Source: Sphingomonas liriopis
Lineage (GTDB): Bacteria; Pseudomonadota; Alphaproteobacteria; Sphingomonadales; Sphingomonadaceae
Direction of reading: 5' to 3'
Length of the DNA stretch: 64,000 nt
Assembly: GCF_024211255.1 (NCBI RefSeq)
Contig: NZ_JAMLDY010000007.1
Coordinates: forward strand, 1-64,000
Part shown: positions 29,092 through 37,239 of the stretch, piece by piece
Numbering within the stretch: the stretch's first letter is position 1
How the letters are laid out: every line of letters begins with the position of its first letter
Made by a program: the position numbers and the translations under genes
The notes under the pieces: generated by a model
What the model saw: only the letters and a program-made list of their open reading frames with translations
Told to the model about the DNA's origin: nothing
The model's database searches: none

Positions 29092-29515
29092 GGCCAAGAT
29101 CTATGGACTGGCGGGCCTGTCGATCGGATACGCCGTTACGCAGGCACCGCTGGCAAGAGCGCTGCGTGCGGCAGGGATCGGCGCGCCGCATGCATTCGCC
29201 AGGCCCAGCCTCGCCGCGGCGGGCGCCGCACTGGACGATCAGGCGCATGTCGCCACGATACGGACAAAGACGGCGGCGGAACGGCGGCGGGTCCACGCCG
29301 CGCTCGACGCGCTGTCGCTCCGCCACACCGATGCCCGCGCCAATTTCGTGTTCTTCCAAACGCCTAACGCAGACCGCATCCGCACCGCGGCGGCCGCGAC
29401 CGGGATTGAGATCGCCCGCCAGTTCCCGCCGTTGGACGACTGGGTGCGCGTGACTGTCGGGCTGCCGGCGGAGAATGACAGGTTCCTCGCGGTGTTGCGC
29501 GGCGTTGTCGGGTGA
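29092..29515 (+). pseudogene. histidinol-phosphate-type aminotransferase, C-terminal fragment
   Basis: About 140 residues beginning AKIYGLAGLSIGYAVTQAPL and ending DDWVRVTVGLPAENDRFLAVL. This is the C-terminal 40% of a class I/II aminotransferase of the HisC group; the Lys in AKIYGLAG is the PLP-binding lysine. Everything before that lysine is missing, replaced by the IS3 remnant. A TTG at 29090 leaves an open frame, but the protein would lack the N-terminal half and cannot be active. Confidence 0.78.
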
Positions 29516-29581
29516 GCGACGCAGTGGGTCTGCCGCCGATCATTGATGGCCCGCGCGTTGGCATCGGATCAGTCCTGTTTG

Positions 29582-29731
29582 GCTAGGACCGATCGACATT
29601 CAGCCCTGACGGCCTGCAAACGGCGGTTTCGCGTGCTTCCGGTGCTCACGTACCGAAAGTACGCTGCGCTCCGGGTCACGCAAAACCACCGTTTTCGGCA
29701 CGTCATCTTCTGAATGTCGATCGGTCCTAGC
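29582..29731. repeat. 150-bp TA-bounded inverted-repeat element (MITE-like)
   Basis: Perfect 22-bp terminal inverted repeats (29582-29603 and 29710-29731; core GGACCGATCGACATTCAG). Each repeat carries a TA just outside GGACC, as expected for an IS630/Tc1-type TA target. The inside is itself imperfectly palindromic (AAACGGCGGTTTCGCGTG against AAAACGGTGGTTTTGCGTG), so the whole unit folds into one long hairpin. No coding capacity. Bases 29516-29581 and 29732-29831 hold nothing recognisable. Confidence 0.7.
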
Positions 29732-29831
29732 TGATCAGGCGAGCGGTAAGATGAACCAATGGCAGCAATTTGAAGTCCGACATTGCGCATTGAGTGACCT
29801 GATGTGGGTCTTGCTGTCGCTTTAAGTCCCT

Positions 29832-31157
29832 TCAGAAAACTGCGGTCGCGTTGAGTGACACATATTTAGTCCAGCGGCCCGGCCGTGCGTTGGGGGCCAT
29901 GCGCAAAAACTCGCCCTTCGCGAAGAGGACGGCGTCGAGCTCGAGGCGCAACGCCTTAGACAGTTGATGCCGCACCCGCCCATCGAACTGGGACCCCGCA
30001 AACGAGCCTGATCGGCCGGTCGCGTCGCGCACGCCGGTAAAGGAGAACGCGTCTTGGCGAGCCGCCAGCCAGAACGGACGGAGCGAGGCCATCAGGTCGG
30101 TCCGCTCGTCGGGCGTGGCCTCGAACCGAACACCCGGGCTGACGAGATTGCTGCGGATAATGGCGTTGTAGAGTCCGGCAGGGGCAAGGTCGGCCCGGCG
30201 CATCCCAAACAGCGTATCGAAGCGTCCGTAGTCGCCGCTTGGCCGATCACCGCTAGCATGGTCGTATTCGAGGGCGATGCGGGGCTTCCAGCCGGCCTGG
30301 AATGTGTAGCCGATGTCACCATGCACGAACCACGCAGAGACGTCCTGGCGCGAGGCATTGGCGGCCAGGCTGGTGGAAACTCTCCCACGCTGGAGGATCC
30401 CTTCGACTTCGTAGTCGACGCCGCCTGCAATAGGGTCGGCAATGACGCGGAGGGCGCCCGTGTTGAGGGATCGATCGCGGGTCGGTCTGCCCGGCCGATC
30501 GCGCTCGCCGAGATGGAAGAACGAGGTTTCGACGGTCGCACGGCCGATCGTGTTCGAGCGGCTTAGCAGTCCGCCCCACAGGACAAGGTCGAAGCCCTCT
30601 CGGTCCGGTGCGACGCGTTTCCGCCTTAGCGAGGGCAGATCGTCGGGCCTGCGCTGCTGCGGCAACACGTAGATGGCGGTCGACTTCCATCCGCCAGGCC
30701 AGGCAAGATCGGCGCGGACCCCGGTGTAGCCGTTGGTGGTGTTCCGATAGTCGTCTGCCGCGACCAGCCGGCGCGAGCCGAGGTTGAGCAGCAATCGCCC
30801 CGCCTGGATCGTGGCGGCGGTGCTGCGCCCGAAGGCGGAGGTCGGCTTCCATTCGATATAGACTTGGACGAGTTCGAGGGTGTTAACCTCACCGGTCGAC
30901 AGCGGCGTGCCGGCATTGTCACCGTAGACGCGACTATCCCACAGTTCGCCCACGACCTTGACAGGGCCGTCCTCATATTGCGCCGCCAACGTGGTGCGGA
31001 GGTTGAGCAGCGTGTCGCTCGCGTTGAAGCCGGCCCGCGCCTGACCATCGATGGTTTCGACGCGGAGGCGGGTGGTGCCGCTCACGCTGACCTGCGCCAT
31101 GGCCGGCCCGCATGGCAGCGCTGCCGCCGACGCGGCGAGGATCGCGATGGTCCGCAT
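29832..31157 (-). CDS. alginate-export-family outer-membrane beta-barrel
   Basis: 441 aa with a signal peptide (cleavage near GPAMAQVSVSG). Alternating amphipathic strands run to a C-terminal Phe (SLNATAVF-stop), as in outer-membrane proteins. It resembles PF13372 (alginate export, AlgE-like) barrels. Start ATG 31157 overlaps the chrA stop (ATGA), so it is the third gene of the chromate operon; the open frame continues upstream only by overlapping chrA. It could be a specific porin; no alginate genes are nearby. Confidence 0.8.
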   Translation of the reverse strand: MRTIAILAASAAALPCGPAMAQVSVSGTTRLRVETIDGQARAGFNASDTLLNLRTTLAAQYEDGPVKVVGELWDSRVYGDNAGTPLSTGEVNTLELVQVYIEWKPTSAFGRSTAATIQAGRLLLNLGSRRLVAADDYRNTTNGYTGVRADLAWPGGWKSTAIYVLPQQRRPDDLPSLRRKRVAPDREGFDLVLWGGLLSRSNTIGRATVETSFFHLGERDRPGRPTRDRSLNTGALRVIADPIAGGVDYEVEGILQRGRVSTSLAANASRQDVSAWFVHGDIGYTFQAGWKPRIALEYDHASGDRPSGDYGRFDTLFGMRRADLAPAGLYNAIIRSNLVSPGVRFEATPDERTDLMASLRPFWLAARQDAFSFTGVRDATGRSGSFAGSQFDGRVRHQLSKALRLELDAVLFAKGEFLRMAPNARPGRWTKYVSLNATAVF

Positions 31158-32554
31158 CAGCCGATCAAGCCGAAGAAATACAGCGCCAGTCCAGCGACAG
31201 AGCTTGCCGCCAGAGTCGTGATGATCCCGGCGCGCAGCCAGAACACCGCGGCGACGGCTGCCGCCGCGAGCAGCGTCGCCCAGGGATCGAGGCTGGAAAG
31301 CACGGGCGCGTCGAAGTGGATCGGACCCGCCGCTACCATCGTCGTTTCGCGGAACAGCGTGTGCAGCGCGAACCACACCGCAAGGTTGAGAACGACGCCG
31401 ACTACCGCCGCAGTGATGGCGGATAGCGCCCCGGCGACAGCGGCATTGCCGCGCAGCCGTTCGATGAAGGGCGCGCCGAGGAAGATCCATAGGAAGCACG
31501 GCACGAAAGTCACCCAAGTCGCGAGTAGCCCGCCGAGCGTGCCGGCCACCAGTGGCGACAGCCCGCCGGAATCGCGATAGGCGCCGAGGAAGCCGACGAA
31601 TTGCAGGACCATGATGAGCGGCCCCGGTGTCGTCTCCGCCATGCCGAGGCCGTCCAGCATCTCCTTCGGCCCCAGCCAGCCGTAATTCTCAACCGCCTGC
31701 TGCGCGACATAGGCGAGGACGGCATAGGCGCCCCCGAACGTCACCATCGCCATCGTCGAGAAGAAGGTCGCGATACGACTGAAGACGTCATCGGGACCTA
31801 GCGCGATCAGCAACGCCGCGACCGGTACGAGCCAGAGGGCCAACCAGACCAGCGCCGTGCGGATCGTCTCAGCCGCGGTGGGTCGCGCATGGGCGGGCAG
31901 CTCCTCGCCCAGCAGCGTGTCGGCATCGGCCACGACCGCGCCCTTGGATGCGCCGTGTCCCCCGCCCCGGAAGGCCGTGCTGCCCTGCCGGGCGGACCAC
32001 CATCCGATGAGACCGGCACCCAGCACGATCAGCGGAAAAGGCGCCCCGACAAAGAAGATCAGGACGAACGCCAGCGCGGCAAGCGCCCTTGCCGGCGTCG
32101 ACTTGAGCGCCCGTCCGCCGATCCGCACCACTGCCTGAAGCACGACGGCCAGCACCGCGCACTTGAGGCCGAAGAACAGCGCCGAGACGACCCCGACCCG
32201 ACCGTAGAGGACATAGACCCAGCTCAGCGCCATGATCGCGACGGCGCCGGGAATGACGAACAGCACGCCGGCGACGATGCCGCCCTTCGTGCGGTGCATC
32301 AGCCAGCCGATGTAGGTGGCAAGCTGCTGCGCCTCTGGCCCGGGCAGCAACATGCAATAGTTGAGGGCGTGCAGGAACCGCTGTTCACCGATCCAGCGTT
32401 TCTCGTCGACGAGGATGCGGTGCATGACCGCGATCTGCCCGGCCGGACCGCCGAACGAGAGCATCGCGACACGCAGCCAGACCCAGAAGGCCTGGCCGAG
32501 CGTAACCGGCTCGGGGCGCGCCGAGATTGCTGCTTCTGCCGTCACCGTAGTCAT
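31157..32554 (-). CDS. chrA: chromate efflux transporter ChrA
   Basis: 465 aa, two homologous CHR domains, each starting with the family motif: FWVWLRVAMLSFGGPAGQIA near residue 20 and FFSTMAMVTFGGAYAVLAYV in the second half, plus PGPEAQQLATYIG and TPGPLIMVLQFVGF. About 10-12 membrane segments. ChrA exports chromate using the proton gradient. Start ATG 32554 (MTTVTAEA) overlaps the chrB stop by 4 nt; the frame is open further upstream but that part lies inside chrB. Confidence 0.95.
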   Translation of the reverse strand: MTTVTAEAAISARPEPVTLGQAFWVWLRVAMLSFGGPAGQIAVMHRILVDEKRWIGEQRFLHALNYCMLLPGPEAQQLATYIGWLMHRTKGGIVAGVLFVIPGAVAIMALSWVYVLYGRVGVVSALFFGLKCAVLAVVLQAVVRIGGRALKSTPARALAALAFVLIFFVGAPFPLIVLGAGLIGWWSARQGSTAFRGGGHGASKGAVVADADTLLGEELPAHARPTAAETIRTALVWLALWLVPVAALLIALGPDDVFSRIATFFSTMAMVTFGGAYAVLAYVAQQAVENYGWLGPKEMLDGLGMAETTPGPLIMVLQFVGFLGAYRDSGGLSPLVAGTLGGLLATWVTFVPCFLWIFLGAPFIERLRGNAAVAGALSAITAAVVGVVLNLAVWFALHTLFRETTMVAAGPIHFDAPVLSSLDPWATLLAAAAVAAVFWLRAGIITTLAASSVAGLALYFFGLIG

Positions 32555-33375
32555 GCCGACGCCTTGCCGCGCGACGGCTGATGCGAGGACCAGTTGTGCT
32601 TTTCGCCCTGCGCGTCGCGGCACCAGCGATAGAGCGCGTCATACACCACCATGCCTGCCTCTAGCTGGACGTGGTCATCACTATGGATGCGGGACAGGCC
32701 GAGCGAGATGGCGAGCAGTCCGGCGGCTTCCGGCACTTGGTCAAGTCGGTCGGTATCGGCCCCGCGGACGATCGCCGCCAAGCGCATCAGCGGCTCATGC
32801 TTCTCAAGTCCGAATGCTTCGACCATCACATCGAAGGTGCAACGCTCGCCGCGATGGCTCCAGAATACGCCTTCTTCCGCGACGTCGAACGGCTCGGCCT
32901 GCTGCTGCGTAGCGACGGTCAACACCTCGCCGGGAGCCACGAACAGGAAGCGAGCCTCGGGATCGACGAAGCGCCGGATCAGCCAGGGACAGGCTATGCG
33001 ATCGACCTTGGGCCTCGCCCGCGTGACCCACCATGTGCGTCCGTCCACGTGACGGGGTGGCAGATGGGCGAGCGATACGGTCGGCAATGCCCCTGCCGCC
33101 CATGCGGCGAACCCGCCTTCCAGTACTTCGGCCGCCACACCCTCGCTGCGCAGTATGGCCGCTGCGGCGACTGCCGAACCATTGCCGTCGGCGTCGACCG
33201 TTACGACGGCAGAGCCGGCGGCATAGCCCCATCCCGTCGGATCGGGATGGGCTGGAAAGGTCGACCCCGGAATGCATTCCGCAACTCCGTCGCGCAGATC
33301 GACGACGCGAGGCGCGCTGGCGGATGCGATAAGGCGGGCAAGTTTGTCGGGTATAATGGCGTTTGGAGCAGGCAT
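32551..33375 (-). CDS. chrB: chromate resistance protein ChrB with N-terminal rhodanese-like domain
   Basis: 274 aa. An N-terminal rhodanese fold (about 10-105) lacks the catalytic Cys: the loop reads VTVDADGNG. The C-terminal ChrB domain (about 110-265) has TWWVTRARPKVDRIACPWLI, FDVMVEAFGL and LGLSRIHSDDHVQLEAGM. ChrB proteins act as chromate-responsive regulators or accessory factors for ChrA. First gene of chrB-chrA-barrel. Confidence 0.9.
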   Translation of the reverse strand: MPAPNAIIPDKLARLIASASAPRVVDLRDGVAECIPGSTFPAHPDPTGWGYAAGSAVVTVDADGNGSAVAAAAILRSEGVAAEVLEGGFAAWAAGALPTVSLAHLPPRHVDGRTWWVTRARPKVDRIACPWLIRRFVDPEARFLFVAPGEVLTVATQQQAEPFDVAEEGVFWSHRGERCTFDVMVEAFGLEKHEPLMRLAAIVRGADTDRLDQVPEAAGLLAISLGLSRIHSDDHVQLEAGMVVYDALYRWCRDAQGEKHNWSSHQPSRGKASA

Positions 33376-33910
33376 GACGCGTCCCTTGCGTGTTCGTGCT
33401 GGACGCGATGCTTTAGCTGACGCCTCGTGGGGAGATCGCGATCCCCATGCGCCTAGTCAGCCATGCTCGAAAGAAATTGTCAACTGACTGCGCCAGCCTT
33501 CCGATCCTCGCGACCGACGAGGTCCGAAAGCCATCTCATTCCCGGCTCACCGTCGTTTTTGACACAGCTCGTTTGCCGCCATGCGCGGTTGCTATCGAGA
33601 GTGTTCCCTTCGCATTTGGCATGAACGAATGGCTGAAGTTGGGACGCGCGCGACGGGGCGTGAGCGTCCGCAACTGGGTCTCCGTGCGCAGAAGTGGTGG
33701 TTAGCGGCGCCGATGAGGGGCGCACCGCCGCCAAGCGAGACATGGGCGTCAAAGTCGGTGCGCACCGGCGCGTGCCGAAATAGGGGGACTGGTGGAAACG
33801 GCCGCATCCCCGCGTTTGCCAGGTGGCCTCGCCGACCCACACGCCATGCGGGGCTCCGCCGTCTGTCGTCGTGATGACGATAAACGGATAGGCGCGATGG
33901 GTTGGCAGGC
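33376..33910. other. long intergenic region without a supported gene
   Basis: About 535 bp upstream of the divergently transcribed chrB and of the 33981 gene. It should hold the chrB promoter near 33376-33450. Open frames on both strands here have no signal peptide, domain or RBS worth reporting. The sequence looks like conserved non-coding or decayed DNA; I cannot say more. Confidence 0.4.
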
Positions 33911-33944
33911 GTTCGCGCGAAACCGCCCCCATCGGGGGGCGGTT
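33911..33944 (+). promoter_or_regulatory. GC-rich hairpin upstream of the envelope cluster, shared with 45431-45460
   Basis: GTTCGCGCGAAA is followed by the perfect 10-bp stem AACCGCCCCC / GGGGGCGGTT with loop ATCG (33921-33944). It lies 36 bp before the start of the 33981 gene. A very similar arrangement (TTTTCGCGATTT then CGCCCCCATCCGGGGGC) stands 58 bp before the 45519 gene. Location and repetition suggest an operator or promoter-linked element of one regulator. Confidence 0.5.
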
Positions 33945-33980
33945 CTCGATCGGGGGTTTGCCTAGGCTGCGATCGTCCGC

Positions 33981-35867
33981 ATGGGAGTCGCGCACATGTT
34001 CCGTTTCCTTTCGCTAAGCCTCCTCTGGCTTGCATGGGTCATCCCGCCAGCCGCCGCCCAGACCATCGTTCGTCCGTTGCCGCCGGTATCCGCCACGACG
34101 ATCCAGCGCGCGCCGGTGGTGGCGCCGTCGGCGTTACGGCCGCTGCCAAACCGGATCGCCGTGGCCGGCCCGATGGAGTTGACGATCATCGATCCCGGCT
34201 ATGCCATCATGCAGGAGGACGGGACGCGCGAATTGAGTTTTGCGGCCTGCGTCGCGGACAAGGCCGGCAATCCCGGCACGATCCAGGCGATGCACTATAA
34301 TCTCAAGACGCCCGGTTCGGCGGTGATGGGCGGGACGCAATCGGGCGAGATGGGGCCGTATTTCGAGCGGAAGCCGCCCCAGATCCCCGGCGCCTTCACC
34401 ATGCCGCAGCAGCAGCCCAAGCTGATCGGACAGTGTCGCCGCGCGACCGTCAAAATCCCCAAATGCGAGCTGCCGCCGGGCGACTACGAACTGATCGTCA
34501 TGGCCGAGGTGGAGGGGGTCGACGGCGTCATCGTGACCAAGGGGCAGGCGACGCTGGCGCCCAATCCGAGCAAGGTCGGGTTCAATCAGCCGGACGGCTT
34601 CACCATCGGCGCGCCCGGCAAGGTCAGCGGCTGGGTGAGCGGCAGCTGCGGCGTGCAGCCGACCAAGGTGCAACTCTATTCCGACGACGGCGCCGAGATG
34701 GTGACGGCCGACGTCACCAATTCGACGTTCCAGGCGCCGTTCACTTTCATCCGCCCCGGCGCCGCGACCTTGCGCGCCACCGCCAGCGACGATTCCGACA
34801 AGGCCGCCTCGTCGACCGGGTCCGTCGGCGTCACCGTCGCCACGGCGCCCTTTGCGGTCCAGTTCGCTGGCCTGCCCGAAACCATGCCGCTCGGCAGCAG
34901 CACCGTCATCACCGCGCAGATCGTCAACCAGGCGACCAAGCTGCCCGCCGCCGACCTTGCGGTGAAGCTGCGGCTCGGCGCCGATTCGATGTGCCAGACC
35001 GTCGCCAGCAGCACCGGCAGCATCGTGTGCAGCCTATCGGTGACGAAGAATGCGGCGCTGACGGGGCTTACCCGCGAGCTGGGCATCGATATCGCGGGGG
35101 CGAGCGCCATCACCAGCACCGGCCGCGACAAGACGATGATTGCCGGCATCGACGGCCTGATGTCGATGACCGTCTCCGCCGCGACGGTGGCGGACAAGCT
35201 CGCCTCGGCGCAGCCCTATGGCGTGCTGCTGCGCAGCTACAATCCCAACTGGTCCGGCACCGGCGCGCATCTCGACAATGCGTCGATCATGTACACCGAC
35301 AGCGAGGGGTCGCAGGGCAAGGCGTTCAACATCCCCTCGATCAAGCCGACCGACGATATCGTCTTCTACCTCGACAACATCCTGCTGCGGATGAAGCCGC
35401 TGGTGCTGGCCGCGCCGGCGCGGGTCACCGGCGGGTTCTTCGTCACCGGCGCGAACGGCCAGAGCCCGCGGATCAAGGGCTTCTGCTTCGTCTGCTGGCC
35501 GATCTACGACGACGCGATGCCCGACATCAACGATATCGGCATCGCCAACGGCGCCTTCGCGGTCGATCTCGCCGTCGTCGACGGCCATGTGACGGCGAGG
35601 CTGTCCAGCATCGATGCGACGCTGAACTTCTCCTGCGGCGGGGTCGCGGCGACCTTCTGTCCCTACCTCCGCGCCTGGGTGAACGACGAGGTGCGCCAAC
35701 GCCTCAAGACGCTGCCGCCGCTGAAATCATCGATCCAGCAGATCGGTGCCAGGCTGGATGCGGCGATCCAGCAGGCGCTGCCAGCGGGGAAGATCAAGAC
35801 GCTGACCAGCCTCTCGTTCGGCGCGGACGGGTCGATGACGATCACCGGGACGCCGCTGGCGAACTGA
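33981..35867 (+). CDS. large exported protein of unknown function with Ig-like segments
   Basis: 628 aa with a signal peptide (MFRFLSLSLLWLAWVIPPAAAQ). I recognise no family. The middle (about 190-380) looks like two or three Ig-like beta domains (GFTIGAPGKVSGWVSGSCG, GLPETMPLGSSTVITAQIVN). The C-terminal third has a Cys-rich patch (GFCFVCWPIYDD) and cysteines at SCGGVAATFCPY, suggesting disulfides in the periplasm or outside. The start could be 33981 or ATG 33996. First gene of an A-B-C group with the two small exported proteins that follow, next to the regulator-sigma-kinase block. Confidence 0.75.
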   Translation: MGVAHMFRFLSLSLLWLAWVIPPAAAQTIVRPLPPVSATTIQRAPVVAPSALRPLPNRIAVAGPMELTIIDPGYAIMQEDGTRELSFAACVADKAGNPGTIQAMHYNLKTPGSAVMGGTQSGEMGPYFERKPPQIPGAFTMPQQQPKLIGQCRRATVKIPKCELPPGDYELIVMAEVEGVDGVIVTKGQATLAPNPSKVGFNQPDGFTIGAPGKVSGWVSGSCGVQPTKVQLYSDDGAEMVTADVTNSTFQAPFTFIRPGAATLRATASDDSDKAASSTGSVGVTVATAPFAVQFAGLPETMPLGSSTVITAQIVNQATKLPAADLAVKLRLGADSMCQTVASSTGSIVCSLSVTKNAALTGLTRELGIDIAGASAITSTGRDKTMIAGIDGLMSMTVSAATVADKLASAQPYGVLLRSYNPNWSGTGAHLDNASIMYTDSEGSQGKAFNIPSIKPTDDIVFYLDNILLRMKPLVLAAPARVTGGFFVTGANGQSPRIKGFCFVCWPIYDDAMPDINDIGIANGAFAVDLAVVDGHVTARLSSIDATLNFSCGGVAATFCPYLRAWVNDEVRQRLKTLPPLKSSIQQIGARLDAAIQQALPAGKIKTLTSLSFGADGSMTITGTPLAN

Positions 35868-35924
35868 ACGGGTTGGGGGTGACCGCTCCCGCCGCCATGC
35901 TTCCATCCCAACAGGATCACAGCC

Positions 35925-36431
35925 ATGACGAGGACATTCCATCTGCTTGCCGCGATCCTGACGATCGGCCTCGCGAGCGCAGGCACAGGTGCCGCAACGC
36001 AGGCCCAGAGCGTGGCACCGCGCGCGGCGAAGGGGTTTGCGCCAAAGCCCGTCTCCTCCAACCCGAAGACGCTGCCGACCATTATGGTGGACATCGTCGT
36101 CACCTATCCGGCGGTGCCGGGGGCGGCGTCGCTCGTCCTGACAAGTCCGCTCGGCAGTTTCGCCTGCACGCCCCCGCAACCCTATCTGGTGCCGCAATAT
36201 ACCTGCCGGCTGCCAGTGCCGCAGGGCGCGCAGACGACGCTCTCGGCGCAATGGACGCCGTCGCAGGTCGGCAACGACATCGGTGCCGTCGCCGCCAGCG
36301 AGCCGGTGATGATCGCCGGCGCGCAATGGCGGGGCGATTGTACCGGTACGGCGGGCACCACCTGCTCGCTCGCGATGACGCAGCCACGTACGGTACGGAT
36401 CAACCCGGGGGCGTCGCCCGTCGGATCGTGA
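35925..36431 (+). CDS. small exported protein, unknown function
   Basis: 168 aa, signal peptide (cleavage near ATQAQS). The mature part looks like a single Ig-like beta sandwich (IMVDIVVTYPAVPGAASLVLTSPLGSFACTP in parts) with cysteines in FACTP, YTCRLP, GDCTG and TTCSL, likely two disulfides. Its overall style resembles segments of the preceding 628-residue protein. It starts 57 bp after that gene and is probably in the same operon. Confidence 0.7.
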   Translation: MTRTFHLLAAILTIGLASAGTGAATQAQSVAPRAAKGFAPKPVSSNPKTLPTIMVDIVVTYPAVPGAASLVLTSPLGSFACTPPQPYLVPQYTCRLPVPQGAQTTLSAQWTPSQVGNDIGAVAASEPVMIAGAQWRGDCTGTAGTTCSLAMTQPRTVRINPGASPVGS

Positions 36432-36630
36432 CCGGAGCCGACGTTCCGGCAGACGGGCATCGGGGGACATTTACCAGGTGCTCCGAGGACGGAGGGCTAT
36501 GATGGTAAGGGTGAAGCTTGCCGAGTTTGCCTCGGCGCCACGCAGAAGCCCGGCATCGCGTTGCGGGACGGCCCACGGGCCTGGGGGATCGCGCGGCCGG
36601 ATATATCGGGATTGTAACATTCGTGGCATC

Positions 36631-37179
36631 ATGGCGGTACTGCGCCTCGGCCTTTTGATGGCAGCTGTCGGCGGCGCGATTTCTGGATATGGCGCCGCGG
36701 CGCCCTCGGCGGCCCGTCCGCTCCCGCGCGTCGTGTTGCGGAGCGACGGCATCGCCTCTGGTGACGCCCACCGATCACAGGGGCTGCGGTTCGGCACTGC
36801 CAAGTCGGCGGCCGTCGCTGCAGCAAGCGTCCTGCTCGGCACGCCGTTGGGCAGCCAGGTTTCGCCGGATTGCGGCATCGGTCACCCGATGACGCTCGTG
36901 ACCTACAAGGGCGGGTTCACGCTACAGTTCCTGAAGGAGAAACTGGTCGGATGGTCGCTCGATCGGCCCGCCGACCCGCGCTTCAGGACGGCTGCCGGCA
37001 TCACCATCGGCTCCACGCTCGCGGCCGTTCGCAAAGGCTATCCCAATATCGACGTCGATGATGGTTCACTGGGGCCGATGTTCACGCGCTTGGGCGACCC
37101 GTCCGGTTTTCTCGACGGCCTGAGCCCCAATTCCCATGTCACCGGCCTATATGCCGGACGAACGTGCATGGTTTGGTGA
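36631..37179 (+). CDS. small exported protein, paralogue of the 41281-41805 gene
   Basis: 182 aa with a signal sequence (MAVLRLGLLMAAVGGAISGYGAAAP in two parts). The C-terminal 110 residues are clearly related to the gene at 41281: SPDCGIGHPMTL against IPDCGQGQPMGE, GWSLDRP against GWTIDRP, TIGSTLAAVRKGYPNIDVDDG against AIGSPRTAVRRAYPGMTVDDG, and the ends GLYAGRTCMVW / ALYAGETCMVS. The conserved Cys pair (PDCG, TCMV) suggests a disulfide. ATG 36631 was chosen because it begins the signal peptide; the frame is open upstream to 36478. Confidence 0.72.
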   Translation: MAVLRLGLLMAAVGGAISGYGAAAPSAARPLPRVVLRSDGIASGDAHRSQGLRFGTAKSAAVAAASVLLGTPLGSQVSPDCGIGHPMTLVTYKGGFTLQFLKEKLVGWSLDRPADPRFRTAAGITIGSTLAAVRKGYPNIDVDDGSLGPMFTRLGDPSGFLDGLSPNSHVTGLYAGRTCMVW

Positions 37180-37229
37180 CCGGTATCGGCCCAACCGACG
37201 CCATTAGTACGGGCCGGTACCGGAATTTT
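37180..37229 (+). terminator. intrinsic terminator between convergent genes
   Basis: CCGGTATCGGCCC (37180-37192) pairs with GGGCCGGTACCGG (37211-37223) with one mismatch and an 18-nt loop, followed by AATTTT. It sits between the plus-strand 36631 gene and the minus-strand LuxR-type gene. Confidence 0.6.
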
Positions 37230-37239
37230 CGTTGACGAC

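Noticed and set aside
33480..33995. 171-codon minus-strand open frame before the 33981 gene
   Set aside because: No RBS, domain or signal peptide and odd composition; it also runs across the GC hairpin. Similar translations are common as spurious calls.
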